DNA from: Streptococcus mitis | GTDB taxonomy: Bacteria > Bacillota > Bacilli > Lactobacillales > Streptococcaceae | DNA: 64,000 bases | Assembly (NCBI RefSeq): GCF_002005545.1 | Contig: NZ_LBMT01000001.1 | Coordinates: 374,579 to 438,578 of the forward strand | Direction of reading: 5' to 3' | Shown: positions 49,127 to 60,070 of the stretch, one piece after another | Numbering within the stretch: the first letter of the stretch is position 1 | How the letters are laid out: every line of letters starts with the position of its first letter | Made by a program: the position numbers and the translations under genes | Notes under the pieces: generated by a model | Seen by the model: the letters and a program-made list of their open reading frames with translations, nothing else | The model's database searches: none | What the model was told of the DNA's origin: nothing

Positions 49127-49921
49127 CTAAGATTTTAAGAAAAATAAACAACAACCAAGTACGAGAACAACAAGAATGGTCAGCGTATCCTTTCGAGTCC
49201 ATTTCAATTGTCTGTATTGACTTCTGCCTTTTCCACCCTGATAACCACGCGCTTCCATGGCGATAGCCAAGGAATCTGCACGTTTTAAACTTGTCGCAAA
49301 AAGAGGAATCAAAATGGGAATCATCGCCTTTACTTTTTGAACGATGCTTCCTTCACCAAAATCCACTCCACGTGCTTTCTGCGCATTCATAATCCGCGTC
49401 GTATCATCCATCAAGGTCGGAACAAAACGTAGACTCATGGACAGCATCAATCCAATTTCATGAACTGGAACTTTCACACGCTTTAAAGGCGCTAACAAAG
49501 CTTCGACAGCTGAGGCCAAACTTAAGGGCATGGTCGTTAAGGTTAACAAAGTTGAAAAGAAAATAATTAATACAAAGCGACAAAAGATAATTCCAGCTTG
49601 TTGCAAAGCATAATCCGTAATTCTCACAAACGAAAACTCAAATAAAACATTCCCATTAGAAATGAAAAACAGTTGAAAAATAGTTGTGAAGGCAATCAAG
49701 AAAAACATAGATTTCAAGCCCTGAATAAAAAATGAAAGAGATACTCCGGACAAGGCAATAAATATCCCTGTCGCTATAAAAAGAATTAGATTCGTCAAGG
49801 GATTATTAGCCCAAAAAACGATTAAAATCAGTAGCATCATAGCCAGTAATTTGCTGCGTGGATCCAATCGGTGAACTATCGAATCCCCTGGGATATAACG
49901 CCCCAAAATCATACTATCCAT
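49127..49921 (-). CDS. ecfT: ECF transporter transmembrane subunit EcfT
   Basis: The 264-residue membrane protein has about five to six helices and the coupling motif with Ala-Arg-Gly: [11 protein letters not shown] and [10 protein letters not shown]. These bind the two ATPases. It is the scaffold that joins vitamin-specific S components encoded elsewhere. It overlaps ecfA2 by 8 bases, with GGAG before the ATG. Confidence 0.95.
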   Translation of the reverse strand: MDSMILGRYIPGDSIVHRLDPRSKLLAMMLLILIVFWANNPLTNLILFIATGIFIALSGVSLSFFIQGLKSMFFLIAFTTIFQLFFISNGNVLFEFSFVRITDYALQQAGIIFCRFVLIIFFSTLLTLTTMPLSLASAVEALLAPLKRVKVPVHEIGLMLSMSLRFVPTLMDDTTRIMNAQKARGVDFGEGSIVQKVKAMIPILIPLFATSLKRADSLAIAMEARGYQGGKGRSQYRQLKWTRKDTLTILVVLVLGCCLFFLKS

Positions 49922-50753
49922 TTAGCGACTCCTTGAACTCCTCTATCTTAATCGGTAATCGTTTAAATGACACGCCTCTATCAGCCAATCGTTTACAAAA
50001 GGCCGTAATTTTAGGTACTCCCAACTGCACTTCTTCCATAAAGACAACATCTTGAAAGACATCACTTGGTTTACCCCCCTTAACTAAACGTCCCTTTTCC
50101 ATCACATAAACTTGATTTGCATATTCAGCAACGTCATCCATCAAATGCGTTACCAAGATAATGGTCATCCCTGACTGGTGGAGTTTTTTGAACAAATTCA
50201 TCAGCTCTTTTCTTCCCAGGGGATCTAGGCCTGCTGTGGGCTCATCTAAGACTAATATGGCTGGTTCCATGGCAAGTATGCCTGCAATGGCGACACGTCT
50301 CATTTGTCCACCTGATAGCTCAAACGGACTGCGATCAAAAAGTGATTCATCAATTCCAACCAGAGCCAGTTTTTCACGCGCAATCTTCACAGCATCTTCT
50401 TCAGAAACTCCAAAATTTTGTGGTCCAAAAGCAACATCTTTCAAAACCGTTTCTTCAAAAATCTGATTTTCAGCAAACTGAAATACTAAGCCAACCTGTT
50501 TTCTAATTTGACGAATATCTTTATTTTTAGAAGTCGAGGTGATTAAGGCATCAAAAACTCGCACACTCCCTTGACTTGGCACCAATAAACCATTTAATAG
50601 TTGTAAAATAGTTGATTTACCACTACCTGTATGCCCAATTAAAGCCGTATAAGAACCATCTTCAATCGTCAAAGAAACATCCGTCAAAGCTGTTGAAGCT
50701 AAGGGAGTACCTTCTTGATATGTAAAACTCACATTTTCTAGAGCAATTCCCAT
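49914..50753 (-). CDS. ecfA2: ECF transporter ATPase EcfA2
   Basis: The 279-residue ATPase has Walker [11 protein letters not shown], signature [13 protein letters not shown], Walker [16 protein letters not shown] and switch His (ILVTHLM). The Q(M)RR signature and the extended C-terminus are typical of the energizing module. It pairs with EcfA1; the genes overlap by 16 bases. Confidence 0.95.
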   Translation of the reverse strand: MGIALENVSFTYQEGTPLASTALTDVSLTIEDGSYTALIGHTGSGKSTILQLLNGLLVPSQGSVRVFDALITSTSKNKDIRQIRKQVGLVFQFAENQIFEETVLKDVAFGPQNFGVSEEDAVKIAREKLALVGIDESLFDRSPFELSGGQMRRVAIAGILAMEPAILVLDEPTAGLDPLGRKELMNLFKKLHQSGMTIILVTHLMDDVAEYANQVYVMEKGRLVKGGKPSDVFQDVVFMEEVQLGVPKITAFCKRLADRGVSFKRLPIKIEEFKESLNG

Positions 50754-51565
50754 AGCTTATCCTCTAGCTCACTTTCTGTCAAATAATTTTCAGGCAAATC
50801 ATAGCCATTCTGGCTCAAAGAATGTTTTAATTGATTGGCAAAAGGATTGTCTAATCCAATTTGATCTAAATCATTTCGAGAGAAAAGAGCTCTTGGACTA
50901 CTAGTTGATTCAATTGACCCTTTTTTCATGACCAATACACGATCACTCATGGCAACTTCTTCCAAATCATGTGTAATGGAAATGACGGTCATATCATAGT
51001 CTTTTCGAATTCCTTTTACTGTATCAATCAGTTCTCTACGCCCCTCAGGATCCAACATACTCGTTGCTTCATCTAAGATTAAAATAGCTGGTCTTAGGGC
51101 TACAACACCTGCAATGGCTACACGTTGCTTTTGGCCACCTGATAGACGCGCTGGCTCTCTCTTTTTAAAGTCCAACATGCCAACCAAATCCAGAGCTTCC
51201 TCCACTCTCTTTTTCATTTCTTGACGAGAAAGTCCCTGATTTTCCAAACCAAAAGCAACATCATCTTCAACAGTCGCTCCAACGAATTGATTATCTGGAT
51301 TTTGAAAAACCATACCGATTTGACGACGTATATTCCAAACATTTTCCTCAGTCAGCCGTTGGCCATCAATTACAATCTCTCCGGATTCTGCTTCCAGTAA
51401 GCCATCAATTAAACGAACCGTCGTTGATTTACCACTACCATTATGCCCTACAATCGAAAGCCATTCCCCACGTTTCACGTGAAACGTAATATCCTTCACA
51501 TCATAGTATTCTTGACTTTCCTTATAACGAAAAGAAAGATTTTTTACATCAATTACTGATTTCAT
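50738..51565 (-). CDS. ecfA1: ECF transporter ATPase EcfA1
   Basis: The 275-residue ATPase has Walker [12 protein letters not shown], signature [13 protein letters not shown], Walker [16 protein letters not shown] and switch ISITHD. With EcfA2 and EcfT it powers uptake of several vitamins. Its start overlaps the pgsA stop (ATGA). The N-terminal part carries the parS-like palindrome at 51471-51486. Confidence 0.95.
   Translation of the reverse strand: MKSVIDVKNLSFRYKESQEYYDVKDITFHVKRGEWLSIVGHNGSGKSTTVRLIDGLLEAESGEIVIDGQRLTEENVWNIRRQIGMVFQNPDNQFVGATVEDDVAFGLENQGLSRQEMKKRVEEALDLVGMLDFKKREPARLSGGQKQRVAIAGVVALRPAILILDEATSMLDPEGRRELIDTVKGIRKDYDMTVISITHDLEEVAMSDRVLVMKKGSIESTSSPRALFSRNDLDQIGLDNPFANQLKHSLSQNGYDLPENYLTESELEDKLWELL
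51471..51486. other. parS-like centromere site inside ecfA1
   Basis: CGTTTCACGTGAAACG is a perfect 16-bp palindrome with 14 of 16 matches to the ParB site TGTTTCACGTGAAACA. Only the outermost pair differs. Confidence 0.75.
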
Positions 51566-52107
51566 TTCGAACCAAATGTCCCTTTAAATACATAGGCACT
51601 ACTCTTGAAATAGTCATAGCCAGAGTAGATAGTGAAAAACAAGGCTACATAAAGTAGAACTTGACCAAGCAAAGTCCAATGTAATAGCAAGAAAATAATC
51701 GCAAACATCTGACTAAAAGTTTTAATTTTTCCAGGCATTGCCGCTGCTAAAACCGTTCCACCAGTTTCAACCAATAAAAGCCTTAAACCTGTCACAGCCA
51801 ACTCACGACAGATAATCACTGCAACAATCCAAGCCGGAGCCATACCTAACTCAATCAGCATAATAAAAGCCGACATAACTAGTAACTTATCCGCCATAGG
51901 ATCTGCAAATTTACCAAAATTACTGACCACATTCCATTTACGAGCTAAATATCCATCTAAATAGTCGGTAATACTGGCAACAGCAAAGATAATAGCTGCC
52001 ACTATATGACTATCTATCGAATTTCCTATCGTTAAAATAAAGATAAAAATAGGTATAAAGAGAATTCGACCTATTGTTAAGAGATTGGGAATTTGTTCTT
52101 TTTTCAT
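51562..52107 (-). CDS. pgsA: Phosphatidylglycerophosphate synthase
   Basis: The 181-residue membrane enzyme joins CDP-diacylglycerol and glycerol 3-phosphate. It has the CDP-alcohol phosphotransferase motif DYLDGYLARKWNVVSNFGKF, continuing ADPMADK, with the expected Asp residues, and about four membrane helices. It starts 10 bases after the RodZ-like gene and overlaps ecfA1. Confidence 0.95.
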   Translation of the reverse strand: MKKEQIPNLLTIGRILFIPIFIFILTIGNSIDSHIVAAIIFAVASITDYLDGYLARKWNVVSNFGKFADPMADKLLVMSAFIMLIELGMAPAWIVAVIICRELAVTGLRLLLVETGGTVLAAAMPGKIKTFSQMFAIIFLLLHWTLLGQVLLYVALFFTIYSGYDYFKSSAYVFKGTFGSK

Positions 52108-52117
52108 TCGTTTTTCC

Positions 52118-52960
52118 TTAATTTTTAGTAAAGGTTACAGTGATTTGTCCAGTCTGAGCTGTTAATTTCGATAAATCAACAGTCTGATTATCTACTGTCA
52201 AAGCAACACCTTTTACAACACCTAACGTAATTGTTACAGGACTTTTAGTTGCAACTGTTGCTTCTGCATTTTTCTTCTCTGGCGATAAGGTTACACCGCC
52301 CTCAAGTTCGCTTTCTGAAACGCTGATCCAACTTGTAACATCTGAAACTGCCAATTGCAATTTAACTGTTTCCTTACTTGTCTTATAAGCGATTTCTACA
52401 TGATTTCCTTCGCCTGATACACTTATAGCTGATTCTATACTAGAAGAACTGCTAGATGAACTACTACTTGAGGAGTGGGGAACAGAGCTAGTTGAACTTA
52501 TTGAACTTGTTGATTGAACCACACTGTAATTAGAAAGAGAAGGCCCCTCTGGTTGAGTTTGAATATAGTTCCAAACATAATAGGTCACAAAAATTAAAAT
52601 CGATAAAGCAAAAAGGATAAAATAAAATAAAGGTAAAAAGGATGTTTTTTTCTTCTTTTTCTTACTTGAACGTCTACGACCTGTCAACTCATCTTCATCA
52701 ACATCTACTTCCTCATAAGTAATCATACTCCCAGAATCATAAGCATCCAAAACAATTTGATCATCTAACTCAACAGCCCATGCATATTTTTTCAAGAAAG
52801 AACGCGTATAAAAAGGACTTGGAAGTTGATCGAAATCGTCTGCTTCCATTGCTTCCAACATATCTAACTGGATTTCTGTCTTTTTCTGCAATTCATCTAA
52901 ACTCAATCCCTGATTGATTCTAGCTAATCGTAAAACCTCACCAATTGTTTTTTTCCTCAT
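52118..52960 (-). CDS. rodZ: RodZ-like membrane HTH protein
   Basis: The 280-residue protein has an N-terminal Xre-type HTH (IGEVLRLARINQGLSLDELQ, to about residue 75), a basic stretch (GRRRSSKKKKKKTSF) and one membrane helix (LFYFILFALSILIFVTYYV). A Ser-only run follows (about ten Ser near residue 165), then a C-terminal beta domain outside the cell. RodZ links shape machinery to the membrane. Start is uncertain between 52960 (MRKKTIGEV) and 52969; the former better matches relatives. Confidence 0.88.
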   Translation of the reverse strand: MRKKTIGEVLRLARINQGLSLDELQKKTEIQLDMLEAMEADDFDQLPSPFYTRSFLKKYAWAVELDDQIVLDAYDSGSMITYEEVDVDEDELTGRRRSSKKKKKKTSFLPLFYFILFALSILIFVTYYVWNYIQTQPEGPSLSNYSVVQSTSSISSTSSVPHSSSSSSSSSSSSIESAISVSGEGNHVEIAYKTSKETVKLQLAVSDVTSWISVSESELEGGVTLSPEKKNAEATVATKSPVTITLGVVKGVALTVDNQTVDLSKLTAQTGQITVTFTKN

Positions 52961-53001
52961 ACTTGTCATCCCTTCTTTCTAGTGTCTATTATGATAGGTT
53001 A

Positions 53002-54285
53002 CTACGATGGGAATATTGTAAAATCAACTATATCCCCTTCATCTATTAAGTGATGCCCTGCTTCAAGGACATCCTCTAAAGTAATTTCCTGTAAAATCTT
53101 TGGTAAATCAAAAATTGTCTCACCATGTTCAAAAGCATCATATTGCGTTGCAATAAATTCAAGAGAATTCATGCTGCTGAAAAATTCTCCAAACATCTCT
53201 CTTTTGATAATATCTAAATGATCCTCTGTAATATCTAAATCCTTTGTAAAATTACGAATGGCCTTCCTAAATTGATGAGATAAAGCAACTGGCTCTTTCG
53301 TATCCATTGTCAACATAACAAAATGAAAACGACTTGTTACTTCAATTTCAAGAGATAAGGAAGCATCTATTTTACCTGATTCATATAACTTTTGAAAACG
53401 ATCCGAAGTCCAACCAAACATCATTGCAAATAATAATTTTAATAAAATATGATGTCGATAGCAATCCGCTTCAGCAACTTTTCGCTTACCTCTAATCCCA
53501 ATCGCTAGTTTGGGAGAAGATACTTCCATTCTCATACTGTCTGTTTGCTTTACAGCCTGTAAAACAAATTTTTCTCTTACTACTTCCTGAACATCTAAAT
53601 CTTTCAATTCTTTTCTTTCAAAATAGTCCTGTACTTGCTCCACATCAAAATTACCAACTAAAAACAGAGACATGTTTACAGGTTTGTAAAACTTTGTAAA
53701 ATTTTCTTGCAATTTAGTTAGATTGATTTGGGAAATAGACTCCTCGCTTCCAACTATATCTGTTGATAAAGGTGTACCAGGATACAAATTCGCTAAGGTT
53801 GAAAAGAATAAACACGAATCTGGATCATCTTGATACATTTCTCGTTCTTGCTGGATAATATCCTGCTCTCTTAAAATGGAATCTTCAGTAAAATGTGCTG
53901 ATGTTACCAATTCATCAAGTAACTCTAAATTTTCTAAAAAATGATCCGTTGCTGAAAAAAGATAACTTGTTTTTGTAAAGCTTGTAAAGGCATTACTATC
54001 TGCACCTAGACTCGTAAAAGCAGACATCAAATCACTAGAATCTTCTCTTTCAAATAATTTATGTTCAAGAAAATGAGCAATTCCTCCAGGATATTCTTTT
54101 ACATCTCCGTCAACTTCTGTGACAAGCGTATCTACCGAACCAAACTGAACAGTGACACTCCCGTAAACCTCTTTAAATTCCTTTTTAGGCAAAAGAGCAA
54201 CTGTCAATCCATTGGCCAAACGAGTTCGATAAACCATTTCTTTTACAGCTGGATAGTATTTTTCTTCAAAAACAACCTTTGTCAT
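53002..54285 (-). CDS. M16 family zinc peptidase, active subunit (YmfH-like)
   Basis: The 427-residue protein has the inverted zinc motif HFLEH (about residues 70-74, in GGIAHFLEHKLFE) and the downstream Glu in the form ILREQDIIQQEREMYQD. It is therefore a catalytically competent pitrilysin-type peptidase. A second M16-like domain fills the C-terminal half. It forms a pair with the next gene upstream, whose product lacks the motif, as in heterodimeric M16 proteases. The genes overlap by 4 bases. Its substrate is unknown. GGAAGGAA precedes the ATG. Confidence 0.9.
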   Translation of the reverse strand: MTKVVFEEKYYPAVKEMVYRTRLANGLTVALLPKKEFKEVYGSVTVQFGSVDTLVTEVDGDVKEYPGGIAHFLEHKLFEREDSSDLMSAFTSLGADSNAFTSFTKTSYLFSATDHFLENLELLDELVTSAHFTEDSILREQDIIQQEREMYQDDPDSCLFFSTLANLYPGTPLSTDIVGSEESISQINLTKLQENFTKFYKPVNMSLFLVGNFDVEQVQDYFERKELKDLDVQEVVREKFVLQAVKQTDSMRMEVSSPKLAIGIRGKRKVAEADCYRHHILLKLLFAMMFGWTSDRFQKLYESGKIDASLSLEIEVTSRFHFVMLTMDTKEPVALSHQFRKAIRNFTKDLDITEDHLDIIKREMFGEFFSSMNSLEFIATQYDAFEHGETIFDLPKILQEITLEDVLEAGHHLIDEGDIVDFTIFPS

Positions 54286-55532
54286 TCTATTCCTTCCATA
54301 AAGTAAATCACCTGTAGTTTCACATTATTAGCTGCTCTACAAATAGCATCTTTGTCAACTTGCTCGAGTTTTGCAATCCAACCTTTAAAGTCTGCTGAAG
54401 ATTTTCCAAGTAAGGCATTTTGATAAGCACGTTCAATCAATGAAGATTGATTATCTTGAGAAAGTAACAAAGACCGACGAATCATTTCTTTGGTCTGCTC
54501 TAGCTCAAGCTCTGTAAAATATCCTTTTTTTAAATCAAGCAGTTGATTATTCATCATTTTTCGAGCCTGATTCCGATTTTCTCGATCAATACCAGCATAC
54601 ATCCTCAAGAATCCACTAAATAAATCAAGCTGACTTGAAATAGTATAAGCTAATCCAGCATTTTCACGGACATTTGTAAAGAGCTTAGAATGAGCAAATC
54701 CACCAAGTAAACCATTCATTACAATCATGGGTAAATGTTGCTCATCGCCATATTCAGAAGGGCAATGATAACCTAATTCTAAAATGGATTGTCCCACATT
54801 TTTCCGAACCATACCTTCCTGAAGGATATTGGAATAAGGTTGACAATACTGAACCTTCACATCTCCTTTTCGACCTTTAAAACCAAATGATTTTAATACA
54901 TTTTGAATTTCAACCTCATTAAAATCACCTAGGAAAAAGAAATCTATTCGATCATTGGCCAAAAATTCTTGGAAACAAGAATAAGAACTTTGTGGAGTTT
55001 CAGCTAAAATACGATTTCGTAAACCACTATATTCCAATTGGAGACGTTGATCATGAAAAAATAATTTGTCTAATTCTTTATGTGCAAAATAAAAAGAATC
55101 ATCCATATCAGCTGCTAAACTTGCTAGCAATTGCTTTTTCTCAATTTCAAATAAGGACGGATCAAATCCATTATCAACTACCACGGGTGAGAAAAGAGTC
55201 TCTTTTACTAGTTCCAAAACCTGAGAAGTTAGCATATTTTTCCTACTTAAAAACTCATCACGAACATAGGTAAATGTCAATTCTACAATGTGACTTTGCC
55301 CTCTTCTGAAACAATTGGTTGACATATCTGTACCGTATAGACTGGCCAAATGTCTTCTCAAATCTTGAGAAGTGGGGTACATCTGATTAGCAGTCTCTAG
55401 CATACTCGCACTCAACATGCGACCTGCAATCGTATCAAGAGATAATGGAGCGGTAAAACGCACGGTGATTTTGTTCGTTTTAAACTTCTTTGATTGGATA
55501 AAATGTGTTGAAATTCCATGCACTAACTCCAT
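54282..55532 (-). CDS. M16 family peptidase-like protein, inactive partner (YmfF-like)
   Basis: The 416-residue protein has the M16 fold: RFTAPLSLDTIAGRMLSASM at the start, LASLYGTDMSTNCFRRGQS, and the later segment NVRENAGLAYTISSQLD, typical of the substrate-binding R/Y motif. It has no HxxEH. It probably acts as the noncatalytic partner of the following gene. AAGGAGGTAAATC precedes the ATG. It appears to head a long minus-strand run down to ecfT and perhaps mreD, from an extended -10 TGA-TATAAT at 55560-55565. Confidence 0.88.
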   Translation of the reverse strand: MELVHGISTHFIQSKKFKTNKITVRFTAPLSLDTIAGRMLSASMLETANQMYPTSQDLRRHLASLYGTDMSTNCFRRGQSHIVELTFTYVRDEFLSRKNMLTSQVLELVKETLFSPVVVDNGFDPSLFEIEKKQLLASLAADMDDSFYFAHKELDKLFFHDQRLQLEYSGLRNRILAETPQSSYSCFQEFLANDRIDFFFLGDFNEVEIQNVLKSFGFKGRKGDVKVQYCQPYSNILQEGMVRKNVGQSILELGYHCPSEYGDEQHLPMIVMNGLLGGFAHSKLFTNVRENAGLAYTISSQLDLFSGFLRMYAGIDRENRNQARKMMNNQLLDLKKGYFTELELEQTKEMIRRSLLLSQDNQSSLIERAYQNALLGKSSADFKGWIAKLEQVDKDAICRAANNVKLQVIYFMEGIE

Positions 55533-55690
55533 GATTTACCTCCTTATATACAGACTTCTATTATATCACGAAAACCTGAAATTTTCTTGTTCTCTGTAAC
55601 ACTTTTGAAATAAAAATCGCTTTCATTTCTCCTTATTTCTCTCACTATTTTTAGGAAAATATGGTATAATACCAAAGATTGAGGTGAATT

Positions 55691-56059
55691 ATGGAATACA
55701 AATTATTTGAAGAATTTATTACCCTCCAAGCACTACTCAAAGAACTTGGAATTACACATAGCGGAGGAGCTATCAAATCATTTCTCTCTGATCATTCTGT
55801 TTATTTTAATGGGGAATTAGAGAGTCGTCGCGGTAAAAAACTTCGTATTGGTGATAAAGTTGACATCCCTGACATGGACATTGACATCTTGTTGACACAA
55901 CCCACTTCTGAAGAACAAGATGAATACCAAGCTGATAAAGTTGAAAAAGAACGAATCGCTAAACTTGTTAAGGAGATGAATAAAGGAGTAAAAAAAGACA
56001 AATCAAAACCTACTTCATCACCCAAAAGCAAACAAGCTCCGCGATTCCCTGGTAGATAA
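55691..56059 (+). CDS. yaaA: S4-domain RNA-binding protein YaaA
   Basis: The 122-residue protein has an S4 domain ([20 protein letters not shown], then [20 protein letters not shown]) and a Lys-rich tail. It always stands just before recF in Firmicutes; the exact function is open, with roles proposed in ribosome work. GAGGTGAATT precedes the ATG, and TGG-TATAAT (55665-55670) lies upstream. Two bases separate it from recF. Confidence 0.9.
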   Translation: MEYKLFEEFITLQALLKELGITHSGGAIKSFLSDHSVYFNGELESRRGKKLRIGDKVDIPDMDIDILLTQPTSEEQDEYQADKVEKERIAKLVKEMNKGVKKDKSKPTSSPKSKQAPRFPGR

Positions 56060-56061
56060 TC

Positions 56062-57159
56062 ATGTGGCTACAACACCTATCTCTCAAAACTTTTCGTAAC
56101 TACAAAGAGACAAAAATAGACTTTAATCCTAAATTAAATGTCTTTTTAGGGCGTAATGCACAAGGTAAAACAAATATGTTAGAGGCTATCTATTTTTTAG
56201 CCTTAACACGTAGTCATCGAACTCGAACCGATAAAAATCTCATTCATTTTGATGAGGAACAACTTCATCTTTCAGGTCTTGTTCAGAAAAAAACGGGATC
56301 TATTCCTCTCGAAATCGAACTAACACAAAAAGGTCGTGTGACAAAAGTTAATCACTTAAAACAGGCACGCCTTTCAGATTATGTGGGACGCATGAATGTT
56401 GTCTTATTTGCTCCTGAAGATTTACAACTAATTAAAGGATCACCTTCGGTTCGACGAAAATTTATTGATATGGAGCTTGGGCAAATTAAGCCCATCTATC
56501 TATCAGACTTAACCAATTATAACCATATTCTTAAGCAAAGAAACACTTATCTAAAATCAGCTCAAAAAATAGATGAAACCTTCCTTTCAGTCTTAGATGA
56601 TCAGCTAGTTGATTATGGATGTCGTGTAATGAATCACCGCTTAGATTTCATAAAAAAACTAGAGCATTTTGGTCGTAAGAAACATTTTGAACTTTCTAAT
56701 CAGATTGAAGAGCTGTCAATATCCTATCAATCTTCTGTAAAGATAACTGACAAGGAAGACTTATCAGAATCTTTCAAAATTGCTTTAGAAAAAAGTAGAT
56801 CCAGAGATTTATTTAAAAAGAATACTGGTGTCGGTCCTCATCGAGATGACATTTCTTTTTATATAAATGGGATGGATGCTAGTTTCGGAAGTCAAGGCCA
56901 ACATCGTAGTCTCGTCCTCTCGATAAAATTAGCAGAGATCGAGTTAATGGAAAGTATTACTACAGAATCTCCGATATTATTACTTGACGATGTTATGAGC
57001 GAACTTGACAACACTAGACAACTAAAATTATTAGAAACGATTTCTCATTCAATCCAAACCTTTATCACAACAACAAGCTTAGACCATCTTCAAAATCTGC
57101 CAGAAAATCTAAGTATCTTCACTATTCAGGATGGTAAAGTTTCTGTAAATTACAATTGA
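56062..57159 (+). CDS. recF: DNA replication and repair protein RecF
   Basis: The 365-residue SMC-like ATPase has Walker [16 protein letters not shown] (about residue 31), signature [19 protein letters not shown] and Walker [13 protein letters not shown]. It loads RecA at gaps with RecO and RecR. It is translated after yaaA and ends before a bidirectional hairpin shared with guaB. Confidence 0.97.
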   Translation: MWLQHLSLKTFRNYKETKIDFNPKLNVFLGRNAQGKTNMLEAIYFLALTRSHRTRTDKNLIHFDEEQLHLSGLVQKKTGSIPLEIELTQKGRVTKVNHLKQARLSDYVGRMNVVLFAPEDLQLIKGSPSVRRKFIDMELGQIKPIYLSDLTNYNHILKQRNTYLKSAQKIDETFLSVLDDQLVDYGCRVMNHRLDFIKKLEHFGRKKHFELSNQIEELSISYQSSVKITDKEDLSESFKIALEKSRSRDLFKKNTGVGPHRDDISFYINGMDASFGSQGQHRSLVLSIKLAEIELMESITTESPILLLDDVMSELDNTRQLKLLETISHSIQTFITTTSLDHLQNLPENLSIFTIQDGKVSVNYN

Positions 57160-57167
57160 CAACATTG

Positions 57168-57201
57168 TAAAAGAACTCCTGTTTTCGCAGGAGTTCTTTT
57201 G
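57168..57201. terminator. Bidirectional terminator between recF and guaB
   Basis: AAAAGAACTCCTG (57169-57181) pairs with CAGGAGTTCTTTT (57188-57200) around TTTTCG. Each strand ends in a T-rich tract. Confidence 0.85.
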
Positions 57202-57209
57202 ATTGTTTT

Positions 57210-58770
<1,561 letters not shown>

Positions 58771-58789
58771 ATGTTACAGGGGTAAATAA

Positions 58790-58826
58790 AAAACTATCTT
58801 TTCTTCGAGATAGAAATGATAGTTTC
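58790..58826 (-). terminator. trpS: Terminator of trpS
   Basis: On the minus strand AAACTATC and GATAGTTT enclose a loop with a second small stem, followed by TTTATTT. Confidence 0.65.
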
Positions 58827-58839
58827 TTGTAAAATAAGC

Positions 58840-59865
58840 CTAGTTAAAGTAGTGAAGTCCCATTGCTCCTTTAACCTCAGATAGGGTTTGACCTGCAACT
58901 TCACGCGCTCTTTCACTACCTTTTTGAAGCATATTATAAACTTCTCCCATATCCTTAGCAAATTCAATACGGCGCTCACGAATAGGACCAAGTTCACGTT
59001 CTAATATTTCAAGTAGATAACGCTTGGTCTTCACATCACCAAGACCACCTCGTTGATAATGTTCTTTCATGTCAGCAATTTCTTGAGTATCTTCTGGACG
59101 ACCAAAAACATCTAGATAATGGAAAACCATATTTCCTTCAATTTTACCTGGATCCTCAACGCGGATATGATCTGGATCTGTATACATACTCATCACTTTT
59201 TTACGCAAAGTATCCGCATCATCAGCTAAATAAATACCGTTATTGAGTGATTTAGACATTTTAGCATTTCCATCTAAACCAGGTAAACGCCCTGCTCTCT
59301 CATTTTCTGGATAAATACCTTCCGGTTCCACCAAGACATCACAATTATATGCATTGTTAAAAGAACGAACAATCTCACGAGTTTGCTCAATCATTGGTTT
59401 CTGATCTGTCCCAACAGGAACATAATTGGCCTTAAAGGCTGTGATGTCAGCTGCTTGAGCTATTGGATAGACCAAGAATCCTGTCGGAATGCTTTCTCCA
59501 AATCCTTTCTGAGCAATTTCTGTCTTGACAGTTGGATTGCGCTCCAAACGTGCTAATGAAACCAGATTCATATAATACATAGACAACTCAGCCAACTCTG
59601 GAATCTGGCTTTGAATAAAGATAGTTGATTTACTTGGATCCAATCCAACTGCAAGATAATCCAAAGCCACATTTCCGATAGACTCTACAATGGTTTGAGG
59701 ATCTTTGGCATGATCTGTCAAGGCTTGTTGGTCAGCCAAGAACACAAACATATCATACTTATCCTCTTCCTGTAATAATACTCGATTTTTGAGACTTCCA
59801 ACATAATGTCCAATATGCAATTTTCCTGTTGGACGGTCTCCTGTTAAAATAATGGGTTTAGTCAT
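58840..59865 (-). CDS. trpS: Tryptophanyl-tRNA synthetase
   Basis: The 341-residue class I synthetase has the HIGH motif at residues 17-20 ([14 protein letters not shown]) and KMSKS in [12 protein letters not shown] near residue 204. AAGGAG precedes the ATG, and a TGC-TATAAT (TATAAT at 59894-59899) gives a leader of only some 25 bases, too short for a T-box. Tryptophan control of this gene by a T-box is therefore unlikely. Confidence 0.97.
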   Translation of the reverse strand: MTKPIILTGDRPTGKLHIGHYVGSLKNRVLLQEEDKYDMFVFLADQQALTDHAKDPQTIVESIGNVALDYLAVGLDPSKSTIFIQSQIPELAELSMYYMNLVSLARLERNPTVKTEIAQKGFGESIPTGFLVYPIAQAADITAFKANYVPVGTDQKPMIEQTREIVRSFNNAYNCDVLVEPEGIYPENERAGRLPGLDGNAKMSKSLNNGIYLADDADTLRKKVMSMYTDPDHIRVEDPGKIEGNMVFHYLDVFGRPEDTQEIADMKEHYQRGGLGDVKTKRYLLEILERELGPIRERRIEFAKDMGEVYNMLQKGSERAREVAGQTLSEVKGAMGLHYFN

Positions 59866-59975
59866 TTTATTCTCCTTCGATATAGTCCCTTCAATTATAG
59901 CATTTTTTTAATGAAATAACCGTAATTTATCAAAATAAATCAGCCTTGCTATTTACGGATTTGTGTAAAGTATGC

Positions 59976-59992
59976 TGTAAATGTAATTTACA
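59976..59992. promoter_or_regulatory. Perfect inverted repeat upstream of the ABC-F gene
   Basis: TGTAAAT-GTA-ATTTACA is a perfect 7-3-7 palindrome between the divergent trpS and ABC-F promoters. It has the look of an operator; I cannot name the regulator. Confidence 0.45.
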
Positions 59993-60012
59993 TAAAATTG
60001 ACAGATAAAAAT

Positions 60013-60041
60013 TTGAATATTTCCGTATTTTCTAGTAGAAT
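60013..60041 (+). promoter_or_regulatory. Promoter of the ABC-F gene
   Basis: TTGAAT (60013-60018), a 17-base spacer and TAGAAT (60036-60041). AGGAG follows at about 60059. Confidence 0.65.
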
Positions 60042-60070
60042 AAATATATTACACATATAGGAGAAAAACA

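Noticed and set aside
59866-59900. T-box riboswitch before trpS
   Set aside because: The -10 element lies about 30 bases before the start codon, which leaves no room for a T-box leader.
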